A program made the translations under genes and the position numbers. From NCBI GenBank assembly GCA_002840765.1, contig PHCE01000023.1, forward strand, positions 1 through 62,235: a stretch of 62,235 nucleotides of DNA, given 5' to 3'. The notes beneath the pieces were generated by a model. That model searched no databases, had not been told where the DNA came from, and saw nothing but the letters and a program-made list of their open reading frames with translations. This document shows positions 11,723-20,472 of this stretch, piece after piece (positions within the stretch are counted from its first letter, which is position 1; every line of letters starts with the position of its first letter). Source of the stretch: Betaproteobacteria bacterium HGW-Betaproteobacteria-7 (GTDB lineage Bacteria > Pseudomonadota > Gammaproteobacteria > Burkholderiales > Rhodocyclaceae).

Positions 11723-12913
11723 ATGTCCCCCCCAACCGATCGCATGAGTCCGCAGGAGCGCCGTGTCGGCGCCTCGCTGGCCTCCATCTTCGGCCTGCGC
11801 ATGCTCGGGCTGTTCCTGATCCTGCCGGTCTTCGCCGTTTATGCGCCAAACCTGCCGGGGGGCAACGACCTGGCCCTGGTCGGCCTGGCCTTGGGCGCCT
11901 ACGGTTTGACCCAGGCGCTGTTCCAGATTCCTTTCGGCATCGCATCGGACCGCTGGGGGCGCAAACCGGTGATCGTTTTCGGCCTGTTGCTGTTCGTCAT
12001 CGGCAGCTTCGTCGCCGCTTGGGCGCCGGACATGTACTGGATGATCGCCGGCCGTGTGTTGCAGGGCGCCGGTGCCATTTCGGCGGCGGTCACGGCGCTG
12101 GCCGCCGACCTGACGCGCGAGGAGCACCGGACCAAGGTGATGGCGATGATCGGTTCCTCGATCGGCCTCGTTTTCGCCCTGTCGCTGGTTGGTGCGCCGC
12201 TGCTCTATGGCTGGATCGGCATGGGCGGCCTGTTCGTGCTGACCGGCGTGCTGGCCCTGCTGGCCATCGTCGTCCTGCTCAAGGTTGTGCCGGCGGTGCC
12301 GCGCCCGGCCGGCCATGTGCGCCTGCCGATGCGCGAGGTGCTGAGCAATCCCGATCTGTTGAAACTGAATCTCGGCATCGGCACGCTGCACATGATCCAG
12401 ATGGCGATGTTCGTCGTTCTGCCGCATGCCCTGATCAACCACGGCGGCCTGGCGGCCGCTGCGCACTGGCAGGTCTATCTGCCGGCGGTGCTGGTGTCCT
12501 TCGTCATCATGGTGCCGGCGATCATCGCCGCCGAGAAGAAGGATCTCATGCGGCCGATATTCCGCGCTGCCATCGCTCTTGTTGCCGTGGTCCAGGTGGG
12601 GCTGTACTTCTTCGGCCAGGGGCTGATCGGCCTGGCCCTGAGCCTGACGTTCTTCTTCGTTGCCTTCAATATTCTCGAGGCGACGTTACCCTCTCTGGTT
12701 TCGCGCACCGCGCCGCCGGCCGCCAAGGGCGCGGCGCTGGGCGTATACAACACGACGCAGGCGATCGGCCTGTTTGTCGGTGGGGCGCTTGGCGGGCTGA
12801 TCGCCCAGCGCTTCGGCGATGGCGTGGTGTTCCTGGTCTGCGCCGGCCTGGCCGTGCTCTGGCTGCTGGTGGCCGGGACGATGAACTTCCCCAAGCGGCG
12901 GGTCGCCGCTTGA
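11723..12913 (+). CDS. MFS transporter, YajR-like
   Basis: 396 residues with about 12 hydrophobic helices. The loop 2-3 motif A is clear (Asp-Arg-Trp-Gly-Arg-Lys-Pro-Val), and the N-terminus (Arg-Arg-x-Gly-Ala-Ser-Leu-Ala-x-Ile-Phe-Gly-Leu-Arg-Met-Leu-Gly) is that of the YajR subgroup. E. coli YajR has an extra soluble C-terminal domain that is absent here. The start at 11723 begins just before the conserved N-terminus; no good ribosome site precedes it (ATAAAA). The substrate is unknown; proton-driven drug-like efflux is the family expectation. Confidence 0.85.
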   Translation: MSPPTDRMSPQERRVGASLASIFGLRMLGLFLILPVFAVYAPNLPGGNDLALVGLALGAYGLTQALFQIPFGIASDRWGRKPVIVFGLLLFVIGSFVAAWAPDMYWMIAGRVLQGAGAISAAVTALAADLTREEHRTKVMAMIGSSIGLVFALSLVGAPLLYGWIGMGGLFVLTGVLALLAIVVLLKVVPAVPRPAGHVRLPMREVLSNPDLLKLNLGIGTLHMIQMAMFVVLPHALINHGGLAAAAHWQVYLPAVLVSFVIMVPAIIAAEKKDLMRPIFRAAIALVAVVQVGLYFFGQGLIGLALSLTFFFVAFNILEATLPSLVSRTAPPAAKGAALGVYNTTQAIGLFVGGALGGLIAQRFGDGVVFLVCAGLAVLWLLVAGTMNFPKRRVAA

Positions 12914-12917
12914 AGAT

Positions 12918-13385
12918 TCAGCGTCGGCGCAGGGCCTGCGCTGATTTTTCCAGCGCCTCGTCGAGATAGCTCTGGTAATAGTCGGCGATGCGCGCGCCGA
13001 CGATGGGTGGCGCCAACTGCCGCCCATCCGGGCCGTAGAAGGCGACGACCGGCACCAGCCTGATCTTCTCGCCGGCGGCGATGCCGGCATGCGTCGCTGC
13101 CTGTCCGCGGAAGTCGCGTAGCGGCCGCTCGCTGTCCTGGTTGATCTGGCGGACGACAATGCCGCGATGGGCGGCGCTTGCCTGCAGGGGCTGCAGGTAA
13201 TCCTTACGCACGCTGTCGCAGTAGCGGCAGTCGCTACGGCTGTAGAGAACCACCAGCGGCTGGCCGCTGCGCGCTGCGCTGGCGGCCTCGCTGCGCAGAT
13301 CGGCGGCTGCCGGTAGATCGGCGGCGCCGGCCTGACTGGCAAGCAGGACGCCGAGCAGCAGGCTGTGGTGGAGCCCGCCCCTCAT
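12918..13385 (-). CDS. Periplasmic thioredoxin-like protein (SoxW-like)
   Basis: 155 residues with a signal peptide (about 1-21) and a thioredoxin-fold active site Cys53-Arg-Tyr-Cys56. A later Val-Pro-Val (cis-Pro) fits the fold. The start overlaps the stop of the upstream cytochrome gene (ATGA at 13382-13385), so the two are coupled. SoxW-type thioredoxins keep periplasmic sulfur-carrier or heme-protein thiols reduced. The SoxH-like gene two places upstream and the sox region supply the context; the exact partner is inferred. Confidence 0.8.
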   Translation of the reverse strand: MRGGLHHSLLLGVLLASQAGAADLPAAADLRSEAASAARSGQPLVVLYSRSDCRYCDSVRKDYLQPLQASAAHRGIVVRQINQDSERPLRDFRGQAATHAGIAAGEKIRLVPVVAFYGPDGRQLAPPIVGARIADYYQSYLDEALEKSAQALRRR

Positions 13386-13693
13386 TCCTTGAAGTGGTAG
13401 TAGGTGTCGTTAAGCCAGGCAGCAACGGCGCCTTCTTCCTCGGGGAACCAGCCGGAGCTCATCTGGGCGTTGCAGGCGGCGACGCGCTGCAGTACGTCGA
13501 GCTTGGTGGACAGCATGCGACCGTCGCGGGTGTACATCTTGCTGCCGTCGCCGCCGTACATGCGGACATGACAGCTGACGCAGGCTTTTTCGTGCAGGCC
13601 CGGGGCGCTGCTCCGGTCGACCTTGCCCCAGGGCTCTTCGGCCAGGGCGATGGCCGGCAGCAGGGCCAGGGTGAGGAGGGAAATCTGTCGCAT
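13382..13693 (-). CDS. Exported monoheme c-type cytochrome
   Basis: 103 residues: signal peptide (1-18) then one heme c motif Cys38-Val-Ser-Cys-His42. ATG 13693 is chosen because GGAG precedes it; the longer frame to 13771 has no signal peptide at its start. The rest has no second heme site. It lies between the SoxH-like metallohydrolase and the thioredoxin in one minus-strand operon, so it probably passes electrons in that periplasmic pathway. Specific subfamily not recognised. Confidence 0.85.
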   Translation of the reverse strand: MRQISLLTLALLPAIALAEEPWGKVDRSSAPGLHEKACVSCHVRMYGGDGSKMYTRDGRMLSTKLDVLQRVAACNAQMSSGWFPEEEGAVAAWLNDTYYHFKE

Positions 13694-13745
13694 GGGGGTC
13701 TCCTGGGGGGGTATTGTTGTGTGGACCGTTGGCCGGGGGCGGCGT

Positions 13746-14756
13746 TCAGAAACCGGCGGCCTCGGCCTCAAGATAGGCCAGGCTGACGTACTTGCCGATA
13801 TTGGTATCGAAGCCCTTGGTGTCGCGGGCCCGGCTGGCGACGCGCGGGTCCTTGAGCACCAGTGCCTTGGCCTCTTCCATGGAAAGGCCTTCCTTGATCG
13901 CTTGTTCGCAGGGCCGGTAGATACCTTCGAACAGGCCGCGGTTCCAGGCCAGGACTTTCGCCGACGGCTGGCCGTGACCGGGCAGCCAGAGGCTGCTCGC
14001 GGCGTTTTTCTCCAGACTGTCGTAGGCCGCCAGCGAACCGAGGTAGGAGCCGTCGTCCATGTTGGCGATGCGCCGGTCCATGGCGAGGTCGCCGACGCAG
14101 GTGAGCTTGTCCTCGACGACTTCGACGCAGATATCGTAGGGCGTGTGGGCCTTGCCGTAATGGTGCATGCGCAGTGTCACGTCAGCAAAAACGAGTTCCT
14201 GACCATGCGCCAGCGGCAGCGTCGGCGGCACGATGCGCGTACCCATGGTTGCCTGGTTGGTCCATTGTTCCATCAGCGAGTGCCACATCTTGCCCTGCAG
14301 GCCCTGGATCTCGGCGATGCTGCCGGGATGGGCGTGGATGGCCACATCCTTGTAGGCGGTGGCGAAGGCGTCGTTGCCCAACCAGTGGTCACCGTGATAA
14401 TGCGTGTTGATGATGGCGATGACCGGCTTGGCGAACTGCTTTTTGAGCTGCCGGATGGCCATTTCGCCAATCTGCACCGAAGCGCCGGAGTCGACGACGA
14501 CGAGGCCCTTGGCGGTATCGATGAAAGTGATGTTGCACATCATCCCCTGGTTTTCCGGGGTCGGAAAACCGTCGGGCGAATAGATCATCCAGACGTGCTT
14601 GGACAATTGGCGCAACGGATGATCCTTGACCGCCGGGCCGCGGACGAAGTCATCCAGTTCTTTGGCGAAGGCACCTACCTGCTGCCAGGGGGCGAATTCG
14701 GCCACTGTCAGGGCGGCCAGGGCGGTAACGCTATGGAGAAAGTGGCGACGGTTCAA
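13746..14756 (-). CDS. soxH: Metallo-beta-lactamase-fold hydrolase, SoxH-like, Tat-exported
   Basis: 336 residues. The N-terminus has a twin-arginine signal (Asn-Arg-Arg-His-Phe-Leu-His) followed by a hydrophobic stretch. The zinc-binding motif is His119-Tyr-His121-Gly-Asp123-His124; a later Gly-Asp-Leu-Ala-Met-Asp and Leu-Pro-Gly-His-Gly supply other ligands. This matches the SoxH / quinoprotein-relay metallohydrolase group found in sulfur-oxidation clusters, whose reaction is not settled. It heads an operon with a cytochrome c and a thioredoxin. The symbol is by resemblance and context. Confidence 0.7.
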   Translation of the reverse strand: MNRRHFLHSVTALAALTVAEFAPWQQVGAFAKELDDFVRGPAVKDHPLRQLSKHVWMIYSPDGFPTPENQGMMCNITFIDTAKGLVVVDSGASVQIGEMAIRQLKKQFAKPVIAIINTHYHGDHWLGNDAFATAYKDVAIHAHPGSIAEIQGLQGKMWHSLMEQWTNQATMGTRIVPPTLPLAHGQELVFADVTLRMHHYGKAHTPYDICVEVVEDKLTCVGDLAMDRRIANMDDGSYLGSLAAYDSLEKNAASSLWLPGHGQPSAKVLAWNRGLFEGIYRPCEQAIKEGLSMEEAKALVLKDPRVASRARDTKGFDTNIGKYVSLAYLEAEAAGF

Positions 14757-14823
14757 GATTTGTCTCCCGATGGAGGATGGGGGGCGGCGCCTTCCTGCCC
14801 GGAAAGGGTGGTGGCACCTTTGA

Positions 14824-14852
14824 TTGAAAGCCTAGTGTAAGCGAATTACTAT
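14824..14852 (+). promoter_or_regulatory. Probable sigma70 promoter of the cytochrome c4 gene
   Basis: TTGAAA (14824-14829), a 17-base spacer, then TACTAT (14847-14852). This places transcription start roughly 40 bases before the TTG start at 14897, with AAGGGG at 14884 as ribosome site. Confidence 0.5.
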
Positions 14853-14896
14853 TTAATAATGTACGGCTGTTCTAGACCGATAAAAGGGGTATCAAA

Positions 14897-15505
14897 TTGA
14901 ATTGCAAATCCATACTGATGTTCGGCCTGCTGGCCAGCCTGGGGCTGCCAGCGCTGGCAGCGACACAGGAAGAAATGGCGCGTGCCGAAGAGATCGTTGG
15001 CGGACGCTGTTTCCTCTGCCACGGCATTGAAGGCGAATCGGCCAGCGCGGTGTTCCCCCGGCTGGCAGGCCAGCACTCCGAATACATCGCGCGCCAGCTG
15101 GCTGATTTCAAGTCCGGCAAGCGCATGAGCGACACCATGAAGCCACAGGCGGAAGAGCTGACGCCGGCCGAGATGAAGGCCCTGGGTCTCTTCTTCGAAG
15201 CGAAAAAGGTCGGCCCACGGCCCGCCCGCGATGGCGAGCTGCTGGCTGTCGGCGCCTATATCTTCAAGCGCGGCAACCAGTTTTCCGGCCTGCCCAGCTG
15301 TGCCAGCTGCCATGGCGAGAAGGGTCTGGGTACGCCGCAACTGCCGCGCCTGGCCGGTCAGCATCCGCGCTACATCGAGGACCAGATCAAGCAATTCAAC
15401 AAGCGCGTACGGACCAACGACAATGCGGTCATGCACACCATCGCCAGCAAGCTCTCCGAACTGGAGACGCATGCCGTTGCCGAGTACATCGCGACGTTGG
15501 ATTAA
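14897..15505 (+). CDS. Diheme cytochrome c4
   Basis: 202 residues with a signal peptide (about 1-22) and two cytochrome c domains, each with a heme motif: Cys-Phe-Leu-Cys-His near residue 38 and Cys-Ala-Ser-Cys-His near 134. Each half repeats Pro-Arg-Leu-Ala-Gly-Gln-His. This duplicated layout is cytochrome c4, a periplasmic electron donor to terminal oxidases. The start is a TTG with AAGGGG eight bases upstream; ATG 14918 would shorten the signal peptide. It probably accepts electrons from periplasmic oxidations such as Sox. Confidence 0.9.
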   Translation: MNCKSILMFGLLASLGLPALAATQEEMARAEEIVGGRCFLCHGIEGESASAVFPRLAGQHSEYIARQLADFKSGKRMSDTMKPQAEELTPAEMKALGLFFEAKKVGPRPARDGELLAVGAYIFKRGNQFSGLPSCASCHGEKGLGTPQLPRLAGQHPRYIEDQIKQFNKRVRTNDNAVMHTIASKLSELETHAVAEYIATLD

Positions 15506-15524
15506 AGCGCCGACGCCATCAATC

Positions 15525-15552
15525 AGGGGCCGCCATGCGCGGCCCTTGTCGT
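15525..15552 (+). terminator. Intrinsic terminator after cytochrome c4
   Basis: GGGCCGC (15527-15533) pairs with GCGGCCC (15539-15545) around a five-base loop, extended by A-T and G-T pairs, then TTGTCGTTT. It ends the cytochrome c4 unit before the convergent gene at 15557. Confidence 0.65.
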
Positions 15553-15556
15553 TTCC

Positions 15557-16189
15557 CTAGCGCTTGTCTGTTGCCCGCATGGCCTGCAGGCGCAGGTAAT
15601 CGGCCGGGTGGTCGATATCCCACAGGGTTTCCGGTTCCTTCCAGCGCCAGCCCAGGACGCTCAGGCGGTGGCGCGTCTGCGTCAGTACCTGGTCCGTACT
15701 CCAGCTGATGTCGCTGAACAATTCCGTCGCTACCTGGCGTAGACCGAGCAGGACATAGCCGCCATCCTCGGCCGGCAGCAGCACGGCATCGTGCTCCCGC
15801 AGGCCGGCGGCAGCCCGGCGCAGGCGCCGAGCATCAAGCATTGGACAGTCAGTGCCGATCAGCAGCACGCCGGCAGCGGTGGCCGAGGTTTGCGCCGCAA
15901 CCAGCATGCGTTGGCCGAGGTCGCCCTCCGGCTGACGATGCAGGGACAGGCGACCGTCACGGCCGCAGTCGACGAAGGCCGGATGGCTGGTGTCCGGCGT
16001 ACACCACAAACTTACCGGTCCCAGGTCGGCGGCCAGGGCAGTGGCCACTGTCCGCTGCAGCAACCAGCCTTGCAGTTCCGCCGCGCCATCGGCGCCGAGC
16101 AGCGGTATCAGGCGCGTCTTGGCCAGGCCGGCGATGGGCGCCTTGGCCATGATGGCGATGGCCAGCGGCGGCTCAGGGTTGCGGGTCAT
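15557..16189 (-). CDS. TIGR04282-type glycosyl/nucleotidyl transferase
   Basis: 210 residues with an NTP-transferase fold: Ala-Lys-Ala-Pro-x-Ala-Gly-x-Ala-Lys-Thr-Arg-Leu near the N-terminus, Ile-Gly-Thr-Asp-Cys-Pro in the middle (metal-binding DxD-like region) and Glu-Asp-Gly-Gly-Tyr. These are features of the TIGR04282 family, found together with TIGR04283. It overlaps the end of its TIGR04283 partner. ATG 16204 is an alternative start; neither has a strong ribosome site. The pair is sometimes named for arsenosugar biosynthesis, but the product here is unknown. Confidence 0.8.
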   Translation of the reverse strand: MTRNPEPPLAIAIMAKAPIAGLAKTRLIPLLGADGAAELQGWLLQRTVATALAADLGPVSLWCTPDTSHPAFVDCGRDGRLSLHRQPEGDLGQRMLVAAQTSATAAGVLLIGTDCPMLDARRLRRAAAGLREHDAVLLPAEDGGYVLLGLRQVATELFSDISWSTDQVLTQTRHRLSVLGWRWKEPETLWDIDHPADYLRLQAMRATDKR

Positions 16190-16880
16190 CGGGGAGGTAG
16201 CCATATTCCCGGGCCAGGTCGGCAGGATGGGCACCGCAGAAAAAGCGCCAGCGCAGGCGCCACATTTTCAGGATGGTCGGTAGCAGGCCATGCTGCTGCC
16301 AGCGTCGGCCGGAGGTGGTCACCCGCTCGCGCAGGCAGGCCGGCCAGCCGATGCGGCGCAGGGCGCGGGAGAGCACGATGTCTTCCATCAGCGGCAATTC
16401 GGCAAAGCCGCCAACCTGATCGAAGGCCTGGCGCCTGACAAAAATGGCCTGGTCGCCGGTGGCAATGCCGGTCAGCCGGGAGCGCCAGTTCATCATCCAG
16501 GCGACCAGACGCAGGCCGCGCAAGTCACCGTCGATGCGCACGTCGAAGCGGCCCCAGTGGGCACCGTTGGCGATGGCGCTGGCGATGGGCTCGAGGGCTC
16601 GCGGCGGCAGGCGGGTATCGGCATGCAAAAAGAGCAGGATGTCGCCTTGCGCTTGGTCAGCGCCGGCATTCATCTGGCGGGCCCGCCCGCGCCGGCTGGT
16701 AAGCAGCAGGCTGGCCAAGGGAGCGGCGGCTTCCCGGCTTCCGTCACTGCTGCCACCGTCGACGACGATGATTTCGGCGCCGCCATCCCGCCATTCAGCC
16801 AGGCTGGCGAGCAGCGGCACGATGCCGTTTGCCTCGTCGAGCATGGGAATGATGATGGAAAAGCGCCGGAAGTCCTGCAT
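16173..16880 (-). CDS. TIGR04283-type family 2 glycosyltransferase
   Basis: 235 residues. It begins with a GT-A fold: Phe-Ser-Ile-Ile-Ile-Pro-Met-Leu-Asp-Glu-Ala, then Ile-Ile-Val-Val-Asp-Gly-Gly-Ser-x-Asp-Gly-Ser, Leu-His-Ala-Asp-Thr (the DxD) and Gly-Asp-Gln-Ala-Ile-Phe-Val-Arg. It lacks a long membrane anchor. ATG 16880 is chosen because the fold begins at once; ATG 16925 is possible. The downstream TIGR04282 gene overlaps by 17 bases, so the two enzymes act together, probably on a small glycosylated product. Confidence 0.82.
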   Translation of the reverse strand: MQDFRRFSIIIPMLDEANGIVPLLASLAEWRDGGAEIIVVDGGSSDGSREAAAPLASLLLTSRRGRARQMNAGADQAQGDILLFLHADTRLPPRALEPIASAIANGAHWGRFDVRIDGDLRGLRLVAWMMNWRSRLTGIATGDQAIFVRRQAFDQVGGFAELPLMEDIVLSRALRRIGWPACLRERVTTSGRRWQQHGLLPTILKMWRLRWRFFCGAHPADLAREYGYLPDDPQP

Positions 16881-17141
16881 GGGCAAGGTAGGAGAAAGGT
16901 GTAGGGCTATCGGAACCAAGGTCATGCGGATTCTGGCATGGCTGGTGAAGGATTTTTCATTGCGCCGCGCCAGCCGATTTTCTTGCCGCAACCATTTGCC
17001 GGAGGCGCTTGGCGGAGGGCGGTGCGCATGGCAGAAAGATCGTGGCATTTTTGATATTAATGGTATTAGTCCTCTATGCTCGGTGCTAAGGTCAGCCTCA
17101 CCGACGACAAATCAGACCAACAGGGGAAAACCCGGGGAGTA

Positions 17142-19160
17142 ATGATGAAATCCTTGTTTCGACCAGCGACCGTGCTGATGAACCGCCTGCGCTACACCGG
17201 CAAGTTTTTTCTGTTGGGATCGGCTGTCGCCGCTGTCATGCTGGTTCTGCTGGCCACTGTCTACCTCAACTTGAAACGTGACATCGACGCAGCCGAGCAT
17301 GAGCTGGCCGGCCTGCAGATGTTGAAGCCGCTCAATCGCGTCGCCCAGTTCATGCAGCAGCACCGCGGCCTGTCCTCCGGTGTGCTGAACGGTAACGAGG
17401 CAATGAAGCCGGGGCGCGCCGGCAAGGAAAAGGAGGTCGATACGGCCTTCGCCGACGCCGAGGCGGTCCTTTCGCCATCCCTCAAGGCCTCGCCGGTGTG
17501 GAACCGCATCGGTCAGGAGTGGCAGACGATCCGGCGTGACGGCCTGAACTGGACGCCGCCGGAAAACATCAAGCGACATACCGAAATGATCGAGCAGTTG
17601 CTGCTGTTCATGGTCGATGTGGCCGACGAAACGCAGCTGACCCTCGATCCGGCGATGGATACCTACTATCTGATGGATACGCTGGTCACCAAGATGCCGG
17701 CCATGCTCGAACCTCTGGGTATTACCCGGGCGCGCGGCACCGGCGTACTGACCCGCAAGGAGTTGTCGCCGCAGATGCGCATCGACTTCGCCGCGCTGAT
17801 CAGCCAGATGTCCGGCACCCTGCGGGCGCAGAACACCAACCTGGCCAAGGTCATGCGCGATGAGGCGGCTTTGCAGTCGTCGCTAAACGGGCCGGCGCAG
17901 GAATTCACGGCCGGCGCCGAGAAGATCTTCACCCTGGTGCGCGAGGATATCCTTGGCGAAAAGTTCACGACGCCGCCGCAGGAGTATTTCGCGCTGACCA
18001 CGCAGGTTATCGACCTCGGCTACAAGATCATGTTCGATACCCTGATTCCGCAGTTCGAGCAGCAACTCAATGCGCGCAAGGTGGCGGCCGTGCGCAGCCT
18101 GGCTTTCAACATTGGTGTTTCGCTGCTGATCATGCTGCTCGTCGGCTATCTCGGCATCGGAACCTATTATTCGGTGATTCATAGCGTCGAAGTCTTCTCG
18201 CGTGGCGCCCACCGTCTGGCCGACGGCGATCTGACCGTCGAATTCAATACCGAGGGCCATGATGAGCTGCATGCTGCCGGCCGTGCCTTCAACGAGATGG
18301 CGGCTGCCTTGCGGCAGATGCTCGGACGCATCCAGAACGACGTCGTGACCTTGCGCTCGGCGGCCGAAGCGTTGTCCACCTCCAGCCACCAGATTTCGGT
18401 CAGCACCAGTGCGCAAAGCGATTCCGCCTCGACCATGGCGGCCGCCGTCGAACAGATGACCGTCGGCGTCGATCATATTTCGCGTAACGCCCAGGACGCC
18501 CAGGACTGCTCTCGCCAGTCGGACGCCGTGGCGGCCGAGGGCAGCCGGATCGTTGACTGCGTTGTCGGCGACATTCGCGAGATTGCCGACACCGTCAATC
18601 AGACGGCCGATGCAGTCGAGGCGCTCGGGCGCCAGTCGGAGCGGATTTCCTTCATCGTCGGTACGATCAAGGACATCGCCGACCAGACCAACCTGCTGGC
18701 GCTCAATGCCGCCATCGAGGCAGCCCGGGCCGGCGAAGCCGGGCGCGGCTTCGCCGTGGTCGCCGACGAGGTGCGCAAGCTGGCCGAGCGGACGGCCAAG
18801 TCCACCCAGGAAATCGCCAGCATGATCAGTGCCATCCAGAACGGCACCGAGAATGCCGTCAGCAGCATGAAGCGCGGCGTTGATCGGGTGGCCAGCGGGG
18901 TCGATCAGGCGCAGCACGCCGGCAGCACGATTGCCGAAGTGCAGGTGCAGTCAAAACGGGTGCTGGTCGCCGTTTCGGAAATCTCCGTCGCCCTGCGCGA
19001 GCAGGCGGCCGCCAGTACCGAAATTGCCCAGAACGTCGAACGCATTGCCCAGATGGCTGAGGAAAACAATGCCGCGGCCACCAACAACGCGGTAACGGCT
19101 GGCGGTCTGCGGCAACTCGCCGAAACGATCAGTCAGGAAGTCGCCCGCTTCCGCGCCTGA
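17142..19160 (+). CDS. Methyl-accepting chemotaxis protein
   Basis: 672 residues. A membrane helix near 22-45 precedes a periplasmic helical sensor of about 300 residues beginning Gln-Gln-His-Arg-Gly-Leu-Ser, reminiscent of nitrate/nitrite (NIT)-like sensors. A second membrane helix (about 325-350) and HAMP follow. The signalling hairpin is intact, with [19 protein letters not shown]. GGGGAG precedes ATG 17142. The ligand is unknown; the family couples to CheA/CheW at the cell pole. Confidence 0.93.
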   Translation: MMKSLFRPATVLMNRLRYTGKFFLLGSAVAAVMLVLLATVYLNLKRDIDAAEHELAGLQMLKPLNRVAQFMQQHRGLSSGVLNGNEAMKPGRAGKEKEVDTAFADAEAVLSPSLKASPVWNRIGQEWQTIRRDGLNWTPPENIKRHTEMIEQLLLFMVDVADETQLTLDPAMDTYYLMDTLVTKMPAMLEPLGITRARGTGVLTRKELSPQMRIDFAALISQMSGTLRAQNTNLAKVMRDEAALQSSLNGPAQEFTAGAEKIFTLVREDILGEKFTTPPQEYFALTTQVIDLGYKIMFDTLIPQFEQQLNARKVAAVRSLAFNIGVSLLIMLLVGYLGIGTYYSVIHSVEVFSRGAHRLADGDLTVEFNTEGHDELHAAGRAFNEMAAALRQMLGRIQNDVVTLRSAAEALSTSSHQISVSTSAQSDSASTMAAAVEQMTVGVDHISRNAQDAQDCSRQSDAVAAEGSRIVDCVVGDIREIADTVNQTADAVEALGRQSERISFIVGTIKDIADQTNLLALNAAIEAARAGEAGRGFAVVADEVRKLAERTAKSTQEIASMISAIQNGTENAVSSMKRGVDRVASGVDQAQHAGSTIAEVQVQSKRVLVAVSEISVALREQAAASTEIAQNVERIAQMAEENNAAATNNAVTAGGLRQLAETISQEVARFRA

Positions 19161-19178
19161 TTCCTCGAACGGCTGGTG

Positions 19179-19781
19179 CTAGCGCGCCGGCCGGTCGCCC
19201 CATAGTTCGGCCAGACGGGCGTCGCGGCCACAGCCGCTGCGGTAGATCTTGTAGCGCAGCGGATTTTTCTTGTAATAGTCCTGGTGATACTCCTCGGCCG
19301 GCCAGAAGGTCGTCGCCGCGATGATTTCGGTATGAATCTGGCGGACGCGGCCGCTGGCCAGCAGCTTGGCGCGACTGGCCTCGGCGGCTTGCCGTTCAGC
19401 CTCGTTCTGCCAGTAGATACCGCTGCGGTACTGGCTGCCGATGTCGCAGAACTGGCGATTGCGGACGGTCGGATCGACATTGCGCCAGAAGTGGTCGAGC
19501 AGCTTGGCGTAGCTGACCCGGGCCGGGTCGTAGATGATGCGCACGGCCTCCGTGTGTTCGGTCATGCCGGCGCTGACGGCCTGATAGGTGGGGTTCGGCG
19601 TCCTGCCGGCGGTGTAGCCGGATTCGGCGGAAATGACGCCGGGCAGTTCCTCGAAATCCTTTTCCACGCACCAGAAACAGCCGGCAGCGAAAATCGCCGT
19701 GGCGGTGGCCGGTGGCGTTTGCGCTGCGGCGGGCTGACCCGCCAGCAGCAGGACAGCGGCAATCAGTGACAGGGCTTTCAT
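19179..19781 (-). CDS. msrA: Periplasmic peptide methionine sulfoxide reductase A
   Basis: 200 residues with a signal peptide (about 1-20). The catalytic motif Gly-Cys35-Phe-Trp-Cys-Val-Glu and the Glu-Tyr-His-Gln-Asp-Tyr-Tyr region identify MsrA, which reduces the S-epimer of methionine sulfoxide in proteins. Export is notable: it would repair periplasmic proteins, for example cytochromes and Sox proteins. It overlaps the upstream msrB by 4 bases (ATGA), so both are one operon. Confidence 0.95.
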   Translation of the reverse strand: MKALSLIAAVLLLAGQPAAAQTPPATATAIFAAGCFWCVEKDFEELPGVISAESGYTAGRTPNPTYQAVSAGMTEHTEAVRIIYDPARVSYAKLLDHFWRNVDPTVRNRQFCDIGSQYRSGIYWQNEAERQAAEASRAKLLASGRVRQIHTEIIAATTFWPAEEYHQDYYKKNPLRYKIYRSGCGRDARLAELWGDRPAR

Positions 19782-20278
19782 GTGCGCAACTCCGGCAGTT
19801 TCTCGCCACGGACGACGAAACGCAGGGCGACGCCATTGTTGCAGTAGCGCTTGCCGGTCGGCTGCGGGCCGTCATTGAAAACATGGCCCTGATGGCCGCC
19901 ACAGCGGGTGCAGTGGTACTCGGTGCGCGGATAGATCAGCTTGAAGTCGGTCGAGGTGGCGATGGCGCCGGCCAGCGGCTGCCAGAAACTCGGCCAGCCG
20001 GTACCGCTGTCGTATTTCTGTTCGCTGGCAAACAGCGGCTGGAAACAGGCGGCACAGACGAAGGTGCCGGCCCGCTTCTCGGCATCGAGCGGGCTGCTGC
20101 CAGCGCGCTCGGTACCATCCTCAAAAAGGACGTGGAAAGCATCGGCCGGCAACAGCTTGCGCCATTCCTGCGGGGGCTTGCTCAGCGGGAATTTGCCGCC
20201 GGCGGCCTGACCGCCCAGCGGCAGCGCGCCGGCGGCAAGTAGTCCTGATATACGGAAAATCCAGTTGCGGCGATTCAT
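19778..20278 (-). CDS. msrB: Tat-exported peptide methionine sulfoxide reductase B
   Basis: 166 residues starting at ATG 20278 with AAGGAG upstream. A twin-arginine-like signal (Met-Asn-Arg-Arg-Asn-Trp-Ile-Phe-Arg) leads a hydrophobic stretch to about residue 25. The zinc Cys pairs (Cys-Ala-Ala-Cys and Cys-Thr-Arg-Cys-Gly-Gly-His) and the Arg-Tyr-Cys-Asn-Asn active-site Cys are all present. It reduces the R-epimer of methionine sulfoxide and complements MsrA encoded directly downstream. The longer frame to 20425 lacks a signal peptide and is not used. Confidence 0.94.
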   Translation of the reverse strand: MNRRNWIFRISGLLAAGALPLGGQAAGGKFPLSKPPQEWRKLLPADAFHVLFEDGTERAGSSPLDAEKRAGTFVCAACFQPLFASEQKYDSGTGWPSFWQPLAGAIATSTDFKLIYPRTEYHCTRCGGHQGHVFNDGPQPTGKRYCNNGVALRFVVRGEKLPELRT

Positions 20279-20427
20279 GGCAGTCTCCTTTGTGCAGTTC
20301 TTGCTGTCTTTGTCGGCCGAGCAAGCCTTTTTCTTACACGGCGGACAATTCTGCATCCATTGAGTCTGCCGACTGCTGAAGAGTTGCAAGTTTCTGCACG
20401 CGTTCTCCCCGATCGATGGCCACAAAT

Positions 20428-20456
20428 AAAGAAAGGCCGCAATGCGACCTTTCTTT
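20428..20456 (-). terminator. Intrinsic terminator of fccAB
   Basis: AAAGAAAGG (20428-20436) and CCTTTCTTT (20448-20456) form a perfect 9-bp stem. Read on the minus strand it ends in CTTTCTTTATTTG just after fccB. It separates fccAB from msrBA. Confidence 0.8.
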
Positions 20457-20472
20457 GGGGAGTGGCGAACGC

